Positions 1 to 7,229 of a DNA stretch of 13,357 nt are shown piece after piece (the first letter of the stretch is position 1; each line of letters begins with the position of its first letter). Below the pieces are notes generated by a model. That model was not told the origin of the DNA. It searched no databases and saw nothing but the letters and a program-made list of their open reading frames with translations. Location: contig CAJXLH010000037.1 in the NCBI GenBank assembly GCA_913055925.1, forward strand, positions 1-13,357, in the 5' to 3' direction. The stretch is from an uncultured Maritalea sp. (GTDB taxonomy: Bacteria; Pseudomonadota; Alphaproteobacteria; Rhizobiales; Devosiaceae). A program made the translations under genes and the position numbers.

Positions 1-5
1 CCAGC

Positions 6-1163
6 CTATTCCGCCGCGTCTTTTAGCGGCGCCGCAAGGTAATCTTTTGACTGCATTTCCGTAAGACGCGAGATGGTACGTTGAAACTCAAAAGCCGTTT
101 TGTCATCAAGACTTAACTGGTCCAATGGCACCTCAAATGAAGCAACCAACTTCACACCACGATCATACAAGGTATCGATAAGCAAAATCAGCCGCTTTGC
201 CGCATCCGAGCGCGCGCGATCAAAACACGGCACGCCGCCAATCATGATGGTGTGAAACTGATGTGAAAGCCGCAAATAGTCCCGTGCACCAAGAGGGGCT
301 TCGCAAAGCTCTTTAAATTCGAATCGGGCCGCCCCCATAAAGTGATGCTCAACGACAAAGTCGCGCCCCATCAAATCCACATGCAAAGGACTTGCCTCAA
401 CGCCACCGGAAATGTTTCGCCAGGCCTCATCTAGTTGTGGTTTTGTCGCGTCTGGCGAACCAAAGAAATAGACAGGCTGCGCCTCAAGCTTTTGTCGTCG
501 ATAGTCTGTTTCCGATGCGAGATTGAGCACGTCGACATGTTCAAGAAGTAGGTCGATAAACGGCAAAAACAGTTGTCGATTTAGGCCGTTAAAATACAAT
601 TTCTCAGGCACAACATTCGAAGTGGCGACGACAACAATGCCCTTTTCGAAGAGCTTTTCAAATAACCGCTTCAAAAGCATCGCATCGGTAATGTCGTTGA
701 CGTGAAACTCGTCAAAACACAAAAGCTTCACTTCACGAATGATGGGTTCAATCGCGTAGGGAATTGGGTCGCCAATACTGTCGGCTTTATGGTTCTTGCG
801 AAATTCGGCAATGCGGGTGTGCATTTGATCCATAAACTCATGGAAATGCACACGACGCTTTTTCTTTTCCCTGACAGCATCAAGGAACATATCCATCAAA
901 AGCGTTTTGCCTCGGCCAACATCGCCCCAAACATATAACCCCTTTTTGAACGTCGGCTTTTCAGCGCTACCGAGGAGTTTAGTGAGGAAGGACTTTTTGG
1001 CTTCTGGCGCATCTACGCGTTCGCGGACTTGATCCAGAGCGGCCACACACAATGCCTGTTCGGCATCGGGCTTCAAAACACCGTCTTTGAGGAGCCTTTG
1101 ATAGGCAGCGCCAACGCTGCCCTCTTCATCACTCAAATGAACAATGTCTTGTTGTGAGCTCAT
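6..1163 (-). CDS. zapE: Cell division protein ZapE / AFG1-like ATPase
   Basis: 385-residue P-loop ATPase of the AFG1/ZapE family. Visible motifs are a Walker A at residues 80-87 (GDVGRGKT), an HFHEFM segment at 106-111, a Walker B LLCFDEF at 147-153 and a sensor-1-like VVVATSN at 177-183. The length is typical of the family. Family knowledge: bacterial ZapE binds FtsZ and destabilises its polymers under stress, and mitochondrial AFG1/LACE1 acts on inner-membrane respiratory proteins. The start ATG overlaps the stop of the upstream lipoprotein gene by one base (TAATG), so translation is probably coupled. In Rhizobiales this gene commonly sits between sdh and mdh-suc genes (recalled, not shown here), which agrees with the sdh operon upstream. 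The family call is confident; the cellular role in this organism is inferred. Confidence 0.95.
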   Translation of the reverse strand: MSSQQDIVHLSDEEGSVGAAYQRLLKDGVLKPDAEQALCVAALDQVRERVDAPEAKKSFLTKLLGSAEKPTFKKGLYVWGDVGRGKTLLMDMFLDAVREKKKRRVHFHEFMDQMHTRIAEFRKNHKADSIGDPIPYAIEPIIREVKLLCFDEFHVNDITDAMLLKRLFEKLFEKGIVVVATSNVVPEKLYFNGLNRQLFLPFIDLLLEHVDVLNLASETDYRRQKLEAQPVYFFGSPDATKPQLDEAWRNISGGVEASPLHVDLMGRDFVVEHHFMGAARFEFKELCEAPLGARDYLRLSHQFHTIMIGGVPCFDRARSDAAKRLILLIDTLYDRGVKLVASFEVPLDQLSLDDKTAFEFQRTISRLTEMQSKDYLAAPLKDAAE

Positions 1164-1798
1164 TAGCTCACCATAGAAATGCCTTGACCACCAACCATGG
1201 TGCCCACAAAGCGATCTCCATTTTGAAGCAAAGCGCCGATCAATTGACCCGCTTCGTTAAATAGCTGCACCTGCTTGCCAGCGAGCTGCCATGAACTAAC
1301 TGACGCAATTGCAGGTACCTCACAACCGGGTGCCGACGCACGGTAACGGCCCGTGGAGCCCTTGGCAGATTGGGTCAAATTCAAACGGCACGTATCGTCA
1401 CCGCTTTGCACGGTCCAAACGCCCAACAATTTAAGAACGGTTAGAGGACCGGAAAGATCGCGTCCTGCAACATTTGTGTTCTTGTCTAAATCATCAAGCG
1501 AAACAAATGACGGGTCGCTGTCACCAAACAGATTTTCAGTGCCACCATCGCTTTGTAGCACTTCACCATTCTCAGAAAATGTCGTCCCAGTTTGCTGATC
1601 TTGGCCCTGTTCGGAGCCGACCGGCGGCAAGCTAGATTGCTGCACGGTGCTGTTTTGCACAGGTGTCAGTTGCTCTGGCTGCGCAAGCGTACGATTTGCG
1701 CGATTAGCGAAAGGCGAGGAAGTTGACGTACAAGCCGACAAGACCATTAGCGCACAAATCGCGGTGCCAATGCTCAGCGAATATGTAGCTTTTTTCAT
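1163..1798 (-). CDS. Omp19-like lipoprotein with AprI/Inh protease-inhibitor domain
   Basis: 211-residue lipoprotein. A lipoprotein signal peptide is visible: MKK start, hydrophobic stretch and lipobox LSAC with Cys23 as the lipidation site. Residues about 24-120 are Ser/Gln/Thr-rich and low in complexity, probably a flexible linker. The C-terminal ~90 residues match the Inh fold pattern: LLGVW, a pair of Cys (DTCRLNL and APGCEVP) likely forming a disulfide, a W in SSWQLAG, and a final GQGISMVS strand. Family knowledge: Inh/AprI proteins inhibit metalloproteases in the periplasm, and Brucella Omp19 is an outer-membrane lipoprotein with protease-inhibitor activity. The SD GGAG lies 7 bases before the ATG. 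The stop overlaps zapE by one base. The target protease is unknown; an immunogenic surface lipoprotein role is an alternative. Confidence 0.85.
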   Translation of the reverse strand: MKKATYSLSIGTAICALMVLSACTSTSSPFANRANRTLAQPEQLTPVQNSTVQQSSLPPVGSEQGQDQQTGTTFSENGEVLQSDGGTENLFGDSDPSFVSLDDLDKNTNVAGRDLSGPLTVLKLLGVWTVQSGDDTCRLNLTQSAKGSTGRYRASAPGCEVPAIASVSSWQLAGKQVQLFNEAGQLIGALLQNGDRFVGTMVGGQGISMVS

Positions 1799-1893
1799 GT
1801 GCAGTCTCCCCGACCAAACGTACTCACTAGATAAGATAGGCTCAAAACCTTAAGAGCCCTTCAATCCAGTTAAATTTCAATTGATAGCTTGTG

Positions 1894-1910
1894 CGCCAAA
1901 AAATGTGGCG
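1894..1910. other. Small inverted repeat in the lipoprotein upstream region
   Basis: Arms CGCCA and TGGCG (5 bp, perfect) flank a 7-base A-rich loop, inside a wider imperfect TGTGC/GCACA pairing. It lies in the 196-bp gap between the sdh/DUF2007 operon and the lipoprotein gene. There is no T-run, so it is not an intrinsic terminator. It may be a chance structure. The rest of the gap is AT-richer and probably holds the lipoprotein promoter; I see no convincing -35/-10 pair. Confidence 0.2.
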
Positions 1911-1970
1911 AACTTGCGGCACATCCATGTTCGCGAGCTGCATAAATGAACTTTTACGGGAAATAAAGCC

Positions 1971-1996
1971 CTAGCCCGCACTAAACGCGTCGCTAG
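1971..1996 (-). terminator. Possible weak terminator of the sdh operon
   Basis: On the minus strand, right at the DUF2007 stop, CTAGC pairs with GCTAG. An inner CGC/GCG pair extends the stem across a small internal loop, with a 7-base loop. It is followed by GGCTTTATTT, a discontinuous T-rich tract. This is weaker than the asd and leuB terminators in this window. Position and T-richness suggest it ends sdhCDAB-DUF2007 transcripts, but read-through into the lipoprotein/zapE pair is possible. Confidence 0.3.
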
Positions 1997-2220
1997 CCTT
2001 CGCGGATATCTTGAAGAATGGCCTCTGCCAACGCTGTTGCGTCTTCTGCTTCATCCTCTGGCACCTGAATGGCGACCCCGTTAGGGCCGGCCATGCCGCC
2101 CATGCCTGAAACACCAATGTCAGTGCCTTCAATCGGATGAAATCCATGGCCCTTTAGCGCCGCGATCAAGATGCGGGCTTGACCCACATCTTCAACCTTG
2201 ATGATCGACTTAACCGCCAT
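1993..2220 (-). CDS. Small DUF2007-like protein
   Basis: 75 residues, cytosolic, acidic C-terminal helix. The pattern fits the DUF2007 'putative signal-transducing' family: an N-terminal strand, a helix with ALKGHGF (paralogous to the usual aLxaxGI), a Gly/Met-rich middle (GVSGMGGMAGPNG), a strand IQVPEDEAEDA and a last helix. The start ATG lies two bases after the sdhB stop, so it is the last gene of the sdh operon and likely translationally coupled. The Gly/Met segment is unusual for such a short protein. Function unknown; the family assignment is from pattern memory and could be wrong, but that the gene is real is well supported by its spacing. Confidence 0.65.
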   Translation of the reverse strand: MAVKSIIKVEDVGQARILIAALKGHGFHPIEGTDIGVSGMGGMAGPNGVAIQVPEDEAEDATALAEAILQDIREG

Positions 2221-2222
2221 GC

Positions 2223-2999
2223 CTAAACGCGGCGCTCCACCATCATTTTTTTGATCTCACCAATGGCCTTGGCCGGGTTTAGACCCTTCGGGCAAGTGTT
2301 GGCGCAGTTCATGATGGTGTGACAGCGATAAAGACGGAATGGGTCTTCCAAATTGTCCAAACGTTCGCCTGTAGCTTCGTCACGGCTGTCGATCAACCAA
2401 CGATAAGCTTGCAGCAAGACCGCTGGCCCGAGATAACGGTCACCGTTCCACCAATAACTTGGGCAAGATGTCGAACAACAAGCGCACAAAATACACTCAT
2501 ATAGGCCATCAAGCTTCTCACGGTCTTCGCGAGCTTGAAGCCATTCAGTCTGAGGTTCTGGCGTTTTGGTTTTGAGCCACGGCTCAATTGAGCGGTGCTG
2601 GGCGTAAAAGTTCGTAAGATCCGGCACCAAGTCTTTGACAACTGGCATATGCGGCAACGGATAAACGCCGATCGCACCATCAAACTCATCCATGCCTTTT
2701 GTACAAGCCAGTGTGTTCATGCCGCCAATATTCATCGCGCACGATCCGCAAATGCCTTCACGACATGACCGGCGCAATGTTAGCGTCGGATCAATCTTGT
2801 CTTTGATGTACAAAAGTGCGTCCAAAATCATTGGGCCACAATCATCAAGATCGACGAAGAAAGTATCGATACGCGGATTTTCACCACTATCTGGATCATA
2901 GCGGTAAATGTGGAACTCACGTACGTTATTGCCTTCAGGCTTTGGCCAAACCTTGCCTTTTTTCGGCTGTGAGTTCTTCGGCAATCTAAATTCTGCCAT
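2223..2999 (-). CDS. sdhB: Succinate dehydrogenase iron-sulfur subunit
   Basis: 258-residue iron-sulfur subunit of complex II, passing electrons from the SdhA flavin to ubiquinone in the membrane anchor. Ligands are visible. The [2Fe-2S] cysteines are C79, C84, C87 and C99 (SCREGICGSC ... LAC). The 4Fe-4S/3Fe-4S motifs are C169xxC172xxC175xxxC179P, then C226 and C232xxxC236P. The start at 2999 (MAEFRLP) fits the family length. A longer frame to 3092 would add 31 unrelated residues that lie in the DUF3052 gene, so I reject it. The start overlaps the DUF3052 stop by one base (TGATG), with GGAG about 10 bases upstream. The unusual point is that a DUF3052 gene separates it from sdhA. Confidence 0.98.
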   Translation of the reverse strand: MAEFRLPKNSQPKKGKVWPKPEGNNVREFHIYRYDPDSGENPRIDTFFVDLDDCGPMILDALLYIKDKIDPTLTLRRSCREGICGSCAMNIGGMNTLACTKGMDEFDGAIGVYPLPHMPVVKDLVPDLTNFYAQHRSIEPWLKTKTPEPQTEWLQAREDREKLDGLYECILCACCSTSCPSYWWNGDRYLGPAVLLQAYRWLIDSRDEATGERLDNLEDPFRLYRCHTIMNCANTCPKGLNPAKAIGEIKKMMVERRV

Positions 3000-3463
3000 C
3001 AGCTCGTGCTCCCACTTTCCAATCCATAGAGGTGTCGCTTCTCTTTCCGGATCACAAGCTTTAGCCCGGACCAGATCGCGTCCACCGCACATACTTTGAC
3101 ATCAACGAGATCAAGAGCGAGCGCTTCGGCTCGAATGACGTCCTCGCTGACGTCTGTCAAAATCTTCGAAGCCTTTTTGGGCCACGAAATCCAAATCATG
3201 CCATCCGCTTTGATTTGCGATTGCAAATCGGCCAGATGGGTTTTGAGTTGTGCATTGGATTTGCAAAAGCCATGAATGACGTCAAATCCGCTGCCTACCG
3301 TTTTCAAATCCGCCCATTCGCAATGCGAACATTTGGCAAATTCACGCGAGCCCCCTAGCTCGTCCAATTCTGGCGGCAAATTGATGAACAACAGATTTTG
3401 TCCATCTTTAAGCCCCAATTTTTTCGGCAATGGCGTACCGGAATATCCTGCCGCCACTGCCAT
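2999..3463 (-). CDS. DUF3052 family protein between sdhA and sdhB
   Basis: 154-residue soluble protein. It carries the two hallmarks I associate with DUF3052: an N-terminal GYSGTPLPKKLGLKDG (residues 6-21) and, near the C-terminus, IWISWPKKASK (90-100) followed by TDVSEDVIR and LVDVKVCAVDAIWSGLKLVIR. A CSHC (45-48) could bind metal, but this is not established for the family. The gene starts 5 bases after the sdhA stop and overlaps the sdhB start by one base, so it is co-translated within the complex II operon. Function unknown. A role in complex II assembly, flavinylation or Fe-S loading is only an inference from position. Confidence 0.85.
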   Translation of the reverse strand: MAVAAGYSGTPLPKKLGLKDGQNLLFINLPPELDELGGSREFAKCSHCEWADLKTVGSGFDVIHGFCKSNAQLKTHLADLQSQIKADGMIWISWPKKASKILTDVSEDVIRAEALALDLVDVKVCAVDAIWSGLKLVIRKEKRHLYGLESGSTS

Positions 3464-3468
3464 TTTCT

Positions 3469-5274
3469 CTAGTATACCCGTGCCTTCGGTGCGATCTTTT
3501 TAAGATCAACCTCCTCGGTAAGCGGATCAGTGTGCACATCGCGATAGCTCAGTGTTACCTCACCCTTATCGCTCACATGCGCGACAGTGTGCTTACGCCA
3601 GTTTTTGTCATCACGATCAGGATAATCTTCATGAGCGTGCGCGCCTCGGCTTTCCTTACGCGCTTCAGCTGAAACAACCGTTGGCATCGCGTTGGCCATC
3701 AAGTTCTCAAGCTCCAATGTCTCCACCAAATCGGTGTTCCAGATCATTGAATTGTCGTGCACTTTGATGTCCGACAGCTCACCATAGATCGCCGTCATGC
3801 GCTTCACGCCATTTTGCAATGTCTCGTCGGTTCTAAATACCGCCGCATCTTCTTGCATGGTGCGCTGCATTTTGCCGCGAAGTTCCGCCGTTGGTGTTGC
3901 ACCATTTGCGTAGCGCAAACGATCCAAACGATCCAAAGCCTTTTCTTCACTTGCAGGATTGGCCTTTGGCACCGCGGAGTTTGGATCAACAACCTTGCCG
4001 GCTTTAATCGCCGCTGCGCGACCAAATACAACCAAATCGATAAGCGAATTGGAGCCCAAACGGTTGGCACCGTGCACTGACGCACAGCCCGCCTCACCAA
4101 CAGCCATCAAACCAGGCACAATTGCTTCACTATCTTCAGCCGTTGGGTTGAGCACCTCGCCCCAATAGTTGGTTGGAATACCACCCATATTATAGTGAAC
4201 AGTTGGAATAACCGGGATTGGCTCTTTCGTCAGATCAACACCCGCAAAAACCTTTGCACTCTCAGTAATACCTGGCAAACGCTCGGCAAGCACATCTGGA
4301 TCGAGGTGATCAAGATGCAAGAAGATATGGTCATTGTTTGGACCAACGCCGCGGCCCTCACGAATCTCCATAGTCATGCAACGGCTCACTACATCGCGAG
4401 ACGCCAAGTCTTTCGCGTTTGGTGCGTAGCGCTCCATGAAGCGTTCGCCTTCAGAGTTGGTCAAATAACCACCCTCACCGCGCGCGCCTTCAGTAATCAA
4501 AACGCCCGCGCCATAAATACCGGTTGGGTGGAATTGAACAAATTCCATGTCCTGCAACGGCAAACCAGCGCGTGCAACCATGCCACCGCCATCACCGGTA
4601 CATGTGTGCGCAGATGTCGCGGAGAAATAGGCACGGCCATAGCCGCCAGTTGCCAACACAGTTGTTTTGGCACGAAAACGGTGCAGCGTGCCGTCGTCCA
4701 ATTTCCAAGCGATAACACCTTGGCACTCGCCATCTTCGCTCATCAACAAATCTGTTGCGAAATACTCGATAAAGAACTGCGCATCATTGCGAAGCGATTG
4801 ACCATAAAGTGTGTGCAAAATAGCGTGACCTGTCCGGTCAGCCGCCGCACATGTGCGTTGCACTGGCGGGCCTTCACCATAGTTCTGCATATGGCCGCCG
4901 AACGGACGTTGATAAATCTTACCTTCTTCGGTTCGCGAAAAGGGCACACCATAGTGTTCAAGTTCGTAAACCGCTGCTGGTGCTTCGCGCGCTAGATATT
5001 CCATCGCGTCGTTGTCACCAAGCCAGTCTGACCCCTTAACAGTGTCATACATATGCCACTGCCAGCTGTCCGGCCCCATATTGCTAAGAGAAGCTGCGAT
5101 ACCACCCTGCGCCGCCACCGTGTGTGAACGGGTTGGGAAAACTTTGGTGATACATGCAGTACGCAAACCTTGCTCAGCCATACCAAGCGTTGCGCGCAAC
5201 CCAGCGCCACCTGCACCAACCACAACAACATCAAATGCGTGATCGATAATCTCGTAAGAACCTGTGCGTGCCAT
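3469..5274 (-). CDS. sdhA: Succinate dehydrogenase flavoprotein subunit
   Basis: 601-residue catalytic subunit oxidising succinate to fumarate. An FAD dinucleotide-binding GAGGAG occurs at residues 20-25. The covalent-FAD histidine is H51 in RSHTVAAQGG. The substrate site is seen in FHPTGI (H249), EGARGEGG (R265), SRDVVSR (catalytic-type R298) and PTVHYNMGGIPTN (H360). Length and C-terminus (KKIAPKARVY) are those of full-length SdhA. It begins 6 bases after the sdhD stop and is followed by DUF3052. A 266-codon open frame on the opposite strand is a shadow. No missing catalytic residue was seen. Confidence 0.99.
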   Translation of the reverse strand: MARTGSYEIIDHAFDVVVVGAGGAGLRATLGMAEQGLRTACITKVFPTRSHTVAAQGGIAASLSNMGPDSWQWHMYDTVKGSDWLGDNDAMEYLAREAPAAVYELEHYGVPFSRTEEGKIYQRPFGGHMQNYGEGPPVQRTCAAADRTGHAILHTLYGQSLRNDAQFFIEYFATDLLMSEDGECQGVIAWKLDDGTLHRFRAKTTVLATGGYGRAYFSATSAHTCTGDGGGMVARAGLPLQDMEFVQFHPTGIYGAGVLITEGARGEGGYLTNSEGERFMERYAPNAKDLASRDVVSRCMTMEIREGRGVGPNNDHIFLHLDHLDPDVLAERLPGITESAKVFAGVDLTKEPIPVIPTVHYNMGGIPTNYWGEVLNPTAEDSEAIVPGLMAVGEAGCASVHGANRLGSNSLIDLVVFGRAAAIKAGKVVDPNSAVPKANPASEEKALDRLDRLRYANGATPTAELRGKMQRTMQEDAAVFRTDETLQNGVKRMTAIYGELSDIKVHDNSMIWNTDLVETLELENLMANAMPTVVSAEARKESRGAHAHEDYPDRDDKNWRKHTVAHVSDKGEVTLSYRDVHTDPLTEEVDLKKIAPKARVY

Positions 5275-5280
5275 TTCGAA

Positions 5281-5661
5281 TTAGCCCCCGAAACTTAGCT
5301 TAAGCAGCGAAACAACTGCCACTGCAGCAACGCCGTAGGAGAAAAAGATATTGAACAAAACCAAGATCAGTTTTGTGGGTTCTTTGTGCACATAGTCTTC
5401 AATGACAACCTGCAGGCCAAGTTTCATATGCATCGCCGCCGAAAGCACCATCAAAATGGTCAGTGCTGTAACGATCGGATTGGAAAACTTCGCGATCATG
5501 TCCGCGCGATCTGCGCCAATGCTCGATACGACAAGCCACACAAAAAACAATGTCAAAGGAATGTTGGCCACAGCGGTTAAACGCTGCACCCAAAAATGCT
5601 CAGTGCCTTCCTTGGCAGAACCAAGGCCCGTGACCCGGCTTAAAGGGGTACGATAACTCAT
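5281..5661 (-). CDS. sdhD: Succinate dehydrogenase membrane anchor subunit D
   Basis: 126-residue membrane anchor of complex II with three hydrophobic segments (about 30-50, 62-85 and 97-123). The family signature AAMHMKLGLQVVIEDYVH is present: H78 is in the heme/quinone region and D89-Y90 match the quinone-site Asp-Tyr of SdhD. The N-terminal RTPLSRVTGLGSAKEGTEHFWVQRLTA pattern is typical of alphaproteobacterial SdhD. SD GGAG lies 7 bases before the ATG. It is 18 bp from sdhC and 6 bp from sdhA. Confidence 0.97.
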   Translation of the reverse strand: MSYRTPLSRVTGLGSAKEGTEHFWVQRLTAVANIPLTLFFVWLVVSSIGADRADMIAKFSNPIVTALTILMVLSAAMHMKLGLQVVIEDYVHKEPTKLILVLFNIFFSYGVAAVAVVSLLKLSFGG

Positions 5662-5679
5662 GAATTCTCTCCCAAGGAT

Positions 5680-6057
5680 TTAAACAAGAACGAAAAACCA
5701 CAACAGGGCGGTCAAAACCACGCCACCGATCAAAGTCGCCCATCCATATGTGTAGCGCTCTTTGCCGTAGCCATTGCCCAAGTCCCAAACAAAGTGACGC
5801 AAGCCACCTAGCATGTGATGGAATAGCGCCCATGTGTATCCAAGAAGGATCAAGCGACCAAACCAATGGTTGAAAAAGCCCTGCGCCACATCAAAGGCGC
5901 CATCGCCCATTGCTGCTGCAGCGAACCACCACGCCATGAGCGCCGTGCCAAAGTAGAGCCCAACACCAGTGATCCGATGCACAATGGACATAGCCATCGT
6001 GATCTCAAATTTATAGATCTGAAGGTGTGGCGAAAGAGGTCGATTTGGTTCAGCCAT
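5680..6057 (-). CDS. sdhC: Succinate dehydrogenase cytochrome b556 subunit
   Basis: 125-residue membrane anchor with three hydrophobic segments. Signatures are RPLSPHLQIYKFEITMAMSI, SIVHRITGVGL (Ser24/Arg28 in the quinone-site position) and FHHMLGGLRHFVWD, where H81 aligns with the axial heme ligand of SdhC. It is the first gene of the sdh operon. A GAGG about 10 bases before the ATG is a modest SD. The start follows the promoter and hairpin described separately. Full length, nothing missing. Confidence 0.97.
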   Translation of the reverse strand: MAEPNRPLSPHLQIYKFEITMAMSIVHRITGVGLYFGTALMAWWFAAAAMGDGAFDVAQGFFNHWFGRLILLGYTWALFHHMLGGLRHFVWDLGNGYGKERYTYGWATLIGGVVLTALLWFFVLV

Positions 6058-6090
6058 TGCGACAAGGCCTCATATCTTATTTGCGACATG

Positions 6091-6111
6091 GCCGCGTGAC
6101 CAACACGCGGC
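6091..6111 (-). promoter_or_regulatory. Hairpin at the predicted 5' end of the sdh mRNA
   Basis: A perfect 7-bp inverted repeat, GCCGCGT and ACGCGGC, with a 7-base loop (GACCAAC on the plus strand). It begins about where the transcript from the predicted sdhC promoter would start, some 34 bases before the sdhC ATG. No T-run follows. It may be a 5'-terminal stabilising stem, or an operator covering the start site. That the repeat exists is certain; its role is inferred. Confidence 0.5.
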
Positions 6112-6119
6112 GCTGAGAA

Positions 6120-6148
6120 TTTGTAACCGTCAAAGCCAGATTCGTCAA
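6120..6148 (-). promoter_or_regulatory. Predicted sigma-70 promoter for sdhCDAB
   Basis: On the minus strand, -35 TTGACG (6143-6148) and -10 TACAAA (6120-6125) are separated by 17 bases. The -35 matches 5 of 6 and the -10 matches 4 of 6 consensus bases. A second TTTGACG lies between them. Transcription would start near 6112-6114, giving a leader of about 56 bases before sdhC. Confidence 0.5.
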
Positions 6149-6172
6149 AATGAATGGCCTTGTTCTTAAGTC

Positions 6173-6212
6173 GGAGAACTCTAGCTTACCTATAGGTAAA
6201 CAAAGGTTAACC
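6173..6212. promoter_or_regulatory. Array of alternating 7-bp half-sites upstream of sdh
   Basis: Plus strand: GGAGAAC, then GCTTACC, GGTAAAC and GTTAACC. Each is 7 bp, separated by 4-bp spacers (tcta, tata, aaag), so the period is exactly 11 bp and the orientation alternates. The consensus is GGTWAAC or its complement; the first copy is degenerate (5 of 7). The central pair gives a perfect 14-bp palindrome at 6186-6199. The array lies 25 to 64 bases upstream of the predicted sdh -35, a normal place for an activator or repressor. It does not match motifs I know for FNR (TTGAT-N4-ATCAA), RirA or Irr. The regulator is unknown. Confidence 0.5.
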
Positions 6213-6233
6213 AAGAGCCAATTGCCCCCGACA

Positions 6234-6440
6234 CTAGTAATCTGTCAAGGCTTTTTCCATATCAAATGGTTGATCCGGCACTTCTTTTGTCACCGCTTGG
6301 CCGCAACGCATCTTGTTTTCAGCCGCATCAAATGTGTATTTCGGCTCCCCGTGCAACACCCAACCTTCAGTCAGTGCTTTACTGACACGCTTACAAAACT
6401 GCGCATCATCATCATTGGTAATGAATCGATAAATCTTCAT
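6234..6440 (-). CDS. DUF1737 domain-containing small protein
   Basis: 68 residues. The pattern MKIYRFIT-DDAQFCKRVSKALTEGWVLHGEPKYTFD-MRCGQAVTKEV is that of DUF1737, small proteins common in alphaproteobacteria with no known function. I chose the ATG at 6440 because a strong AAGGAG lies 6 bases before it. A longer frame from 6494 adds residues with no SD that overlap the divergent promoter region. It is divergent from carbonic anhydrase and upstream of sdhC in the same direction. No clear intrinsic terminator separates it from sdh, so some sdh transcripts could begin here. Confidence 0.85.
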   Translation of the reverse strand: MKIYRFITNDDDAQFCKRVSKALTEGWVLHGEPKYTFDAAENKMRCGQAVTKEVPDQPFDMEKALTDY

Positions 6441-6529
6441 TTGAAACTCCTTGCTACTAAAGAAATTGACTGAAAACTTTGACTTGGCAAGCAATTGTTC
6501 TAATGAATACGCAATTCAGCTGAAGCTGG

Positions 6530-7228
6530 ATGACATATATGATCATTGACAACGCTCAGGGTGCCATGACCAGTACATCAAAAGTAGATTCATTTCCTAA
6601 AGAACTATTGGACGGATACCGTTCTTTCATCGGTGGAAAATATCGCGAAGAAAGCTCCAAACTTAAAGAGCTCGCCGACAAAGGCCAAAAGCCAAAAACG
6701 ATGATCATCGCTTGTTGCGACAGTCGTGCGGCACCCGAAATGATCTTTGATGCACATCCTGGTGAATTGTTTGTGGTTCGAAATGTCGCAAACTTGGTGC
6801 CTGAATTTGCACCCGATGGGCGCCATCACTCCACATCCGCAGCGATCGAATTCGCGGTGAATGGTTTGGGCGTGTCCAACATTGTGGTGATGGGGCACGG
6901 CCGGTGCGGCGGCATCAAAGCCGCTCTTTCAGGCGGTGACATTAAACTTGACGAAGGTGACTTCATCGGTAAATGGATGAGCCAGCTCGGCCCGGTTGCA
7001 GAACAAGTCGCGTCGGCAGGTATGATGACCGAAGCAGAACGCCAAACGGCTTTAGAGCGCGTATCTGTGCGCCAGTCTGTACAGCATTTGCGCAGCTTCC
7101 CTTACGTGCAAGAGCAAGAAAAACAAGGCAACCTAAGCCTTCATGGTGCTTGGTTTGATATCTCCACAGCCGAACTTTGGCTCATGGACAACAAAAGCGG
7201 CGACTTCAAGCGTCCTGAAGACGTTTAA
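6530..7228 (+). CDS. Beta-class carbonic anhydrase
   Basis: Up to 232 residues. It catalyses CO2 + H2O to bicarbonate and a proton. The zinc-binding residues of the beta class are all present: Cys62, with Asp64 and Arg66 in ACCDSR, then His123 and Cys126 in HGRCGG. NVAN (85-88) and SAAIEFAV are also typical. The start is uncertain: ATG at 6530 has a weak SD, and ATG at 6566 (residue 13, after CAGGG) would begin nearer the family start SFPKELLDGYRSF. It is a plus-strand gene in an otherwise minus-strand window, divergent from DUF1737 and convergent with the GNAT gene (stops separated by 1 bp). Bicarbonate supply is the likely role; a cytosolic location is inferred from the absence of a signal peptide. 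Confidence 0.96.
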   Translation: MTYMIIDNAQGAMTSTSKVDSFPKELLDGYRSFIGGKYREESSKLKELADKGQKPKTMIIACCDSRAAPEMIFDAHPGELFVVRNVANLVPEFAPDGRHHSTSAAIEFAVNGLGVSNIVVMGHGRCGGIKAALSGGDIKLDEGDFIGKWMSQLGPVAEQVASAGMMTEAERQTALERVSVRQSVQHLRSFPYVQEQEKQGNLSLHGAWFDISTAELWLMDNKSGDFKRPEDV

Positions 7229-7229
7229 G

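Noticed and set aside
3000..3092. Longer sdhB start inside DUF3052
   Set aside because: The 31 extra residues have no resemblance to SdhB and would overlap DUF3052; ATG at 2999 gives TGATG coupling.
4195..4995. 266-codon open frame on the plus strand
   Set aside because: It lies fully antisense to sdhA, whose catalytic motifs are intact. The translation is Cys/His/Trp-rich with no recognisable domain, as expected for a shadow frame.
6205..6212. CtrA-type TTAACC site
   Set aside because: Only a single TTAACC occurs, without the TTAA-N7-TTAA spacing or TTAACCAT. It is better explained as one of the alternating half-sites.
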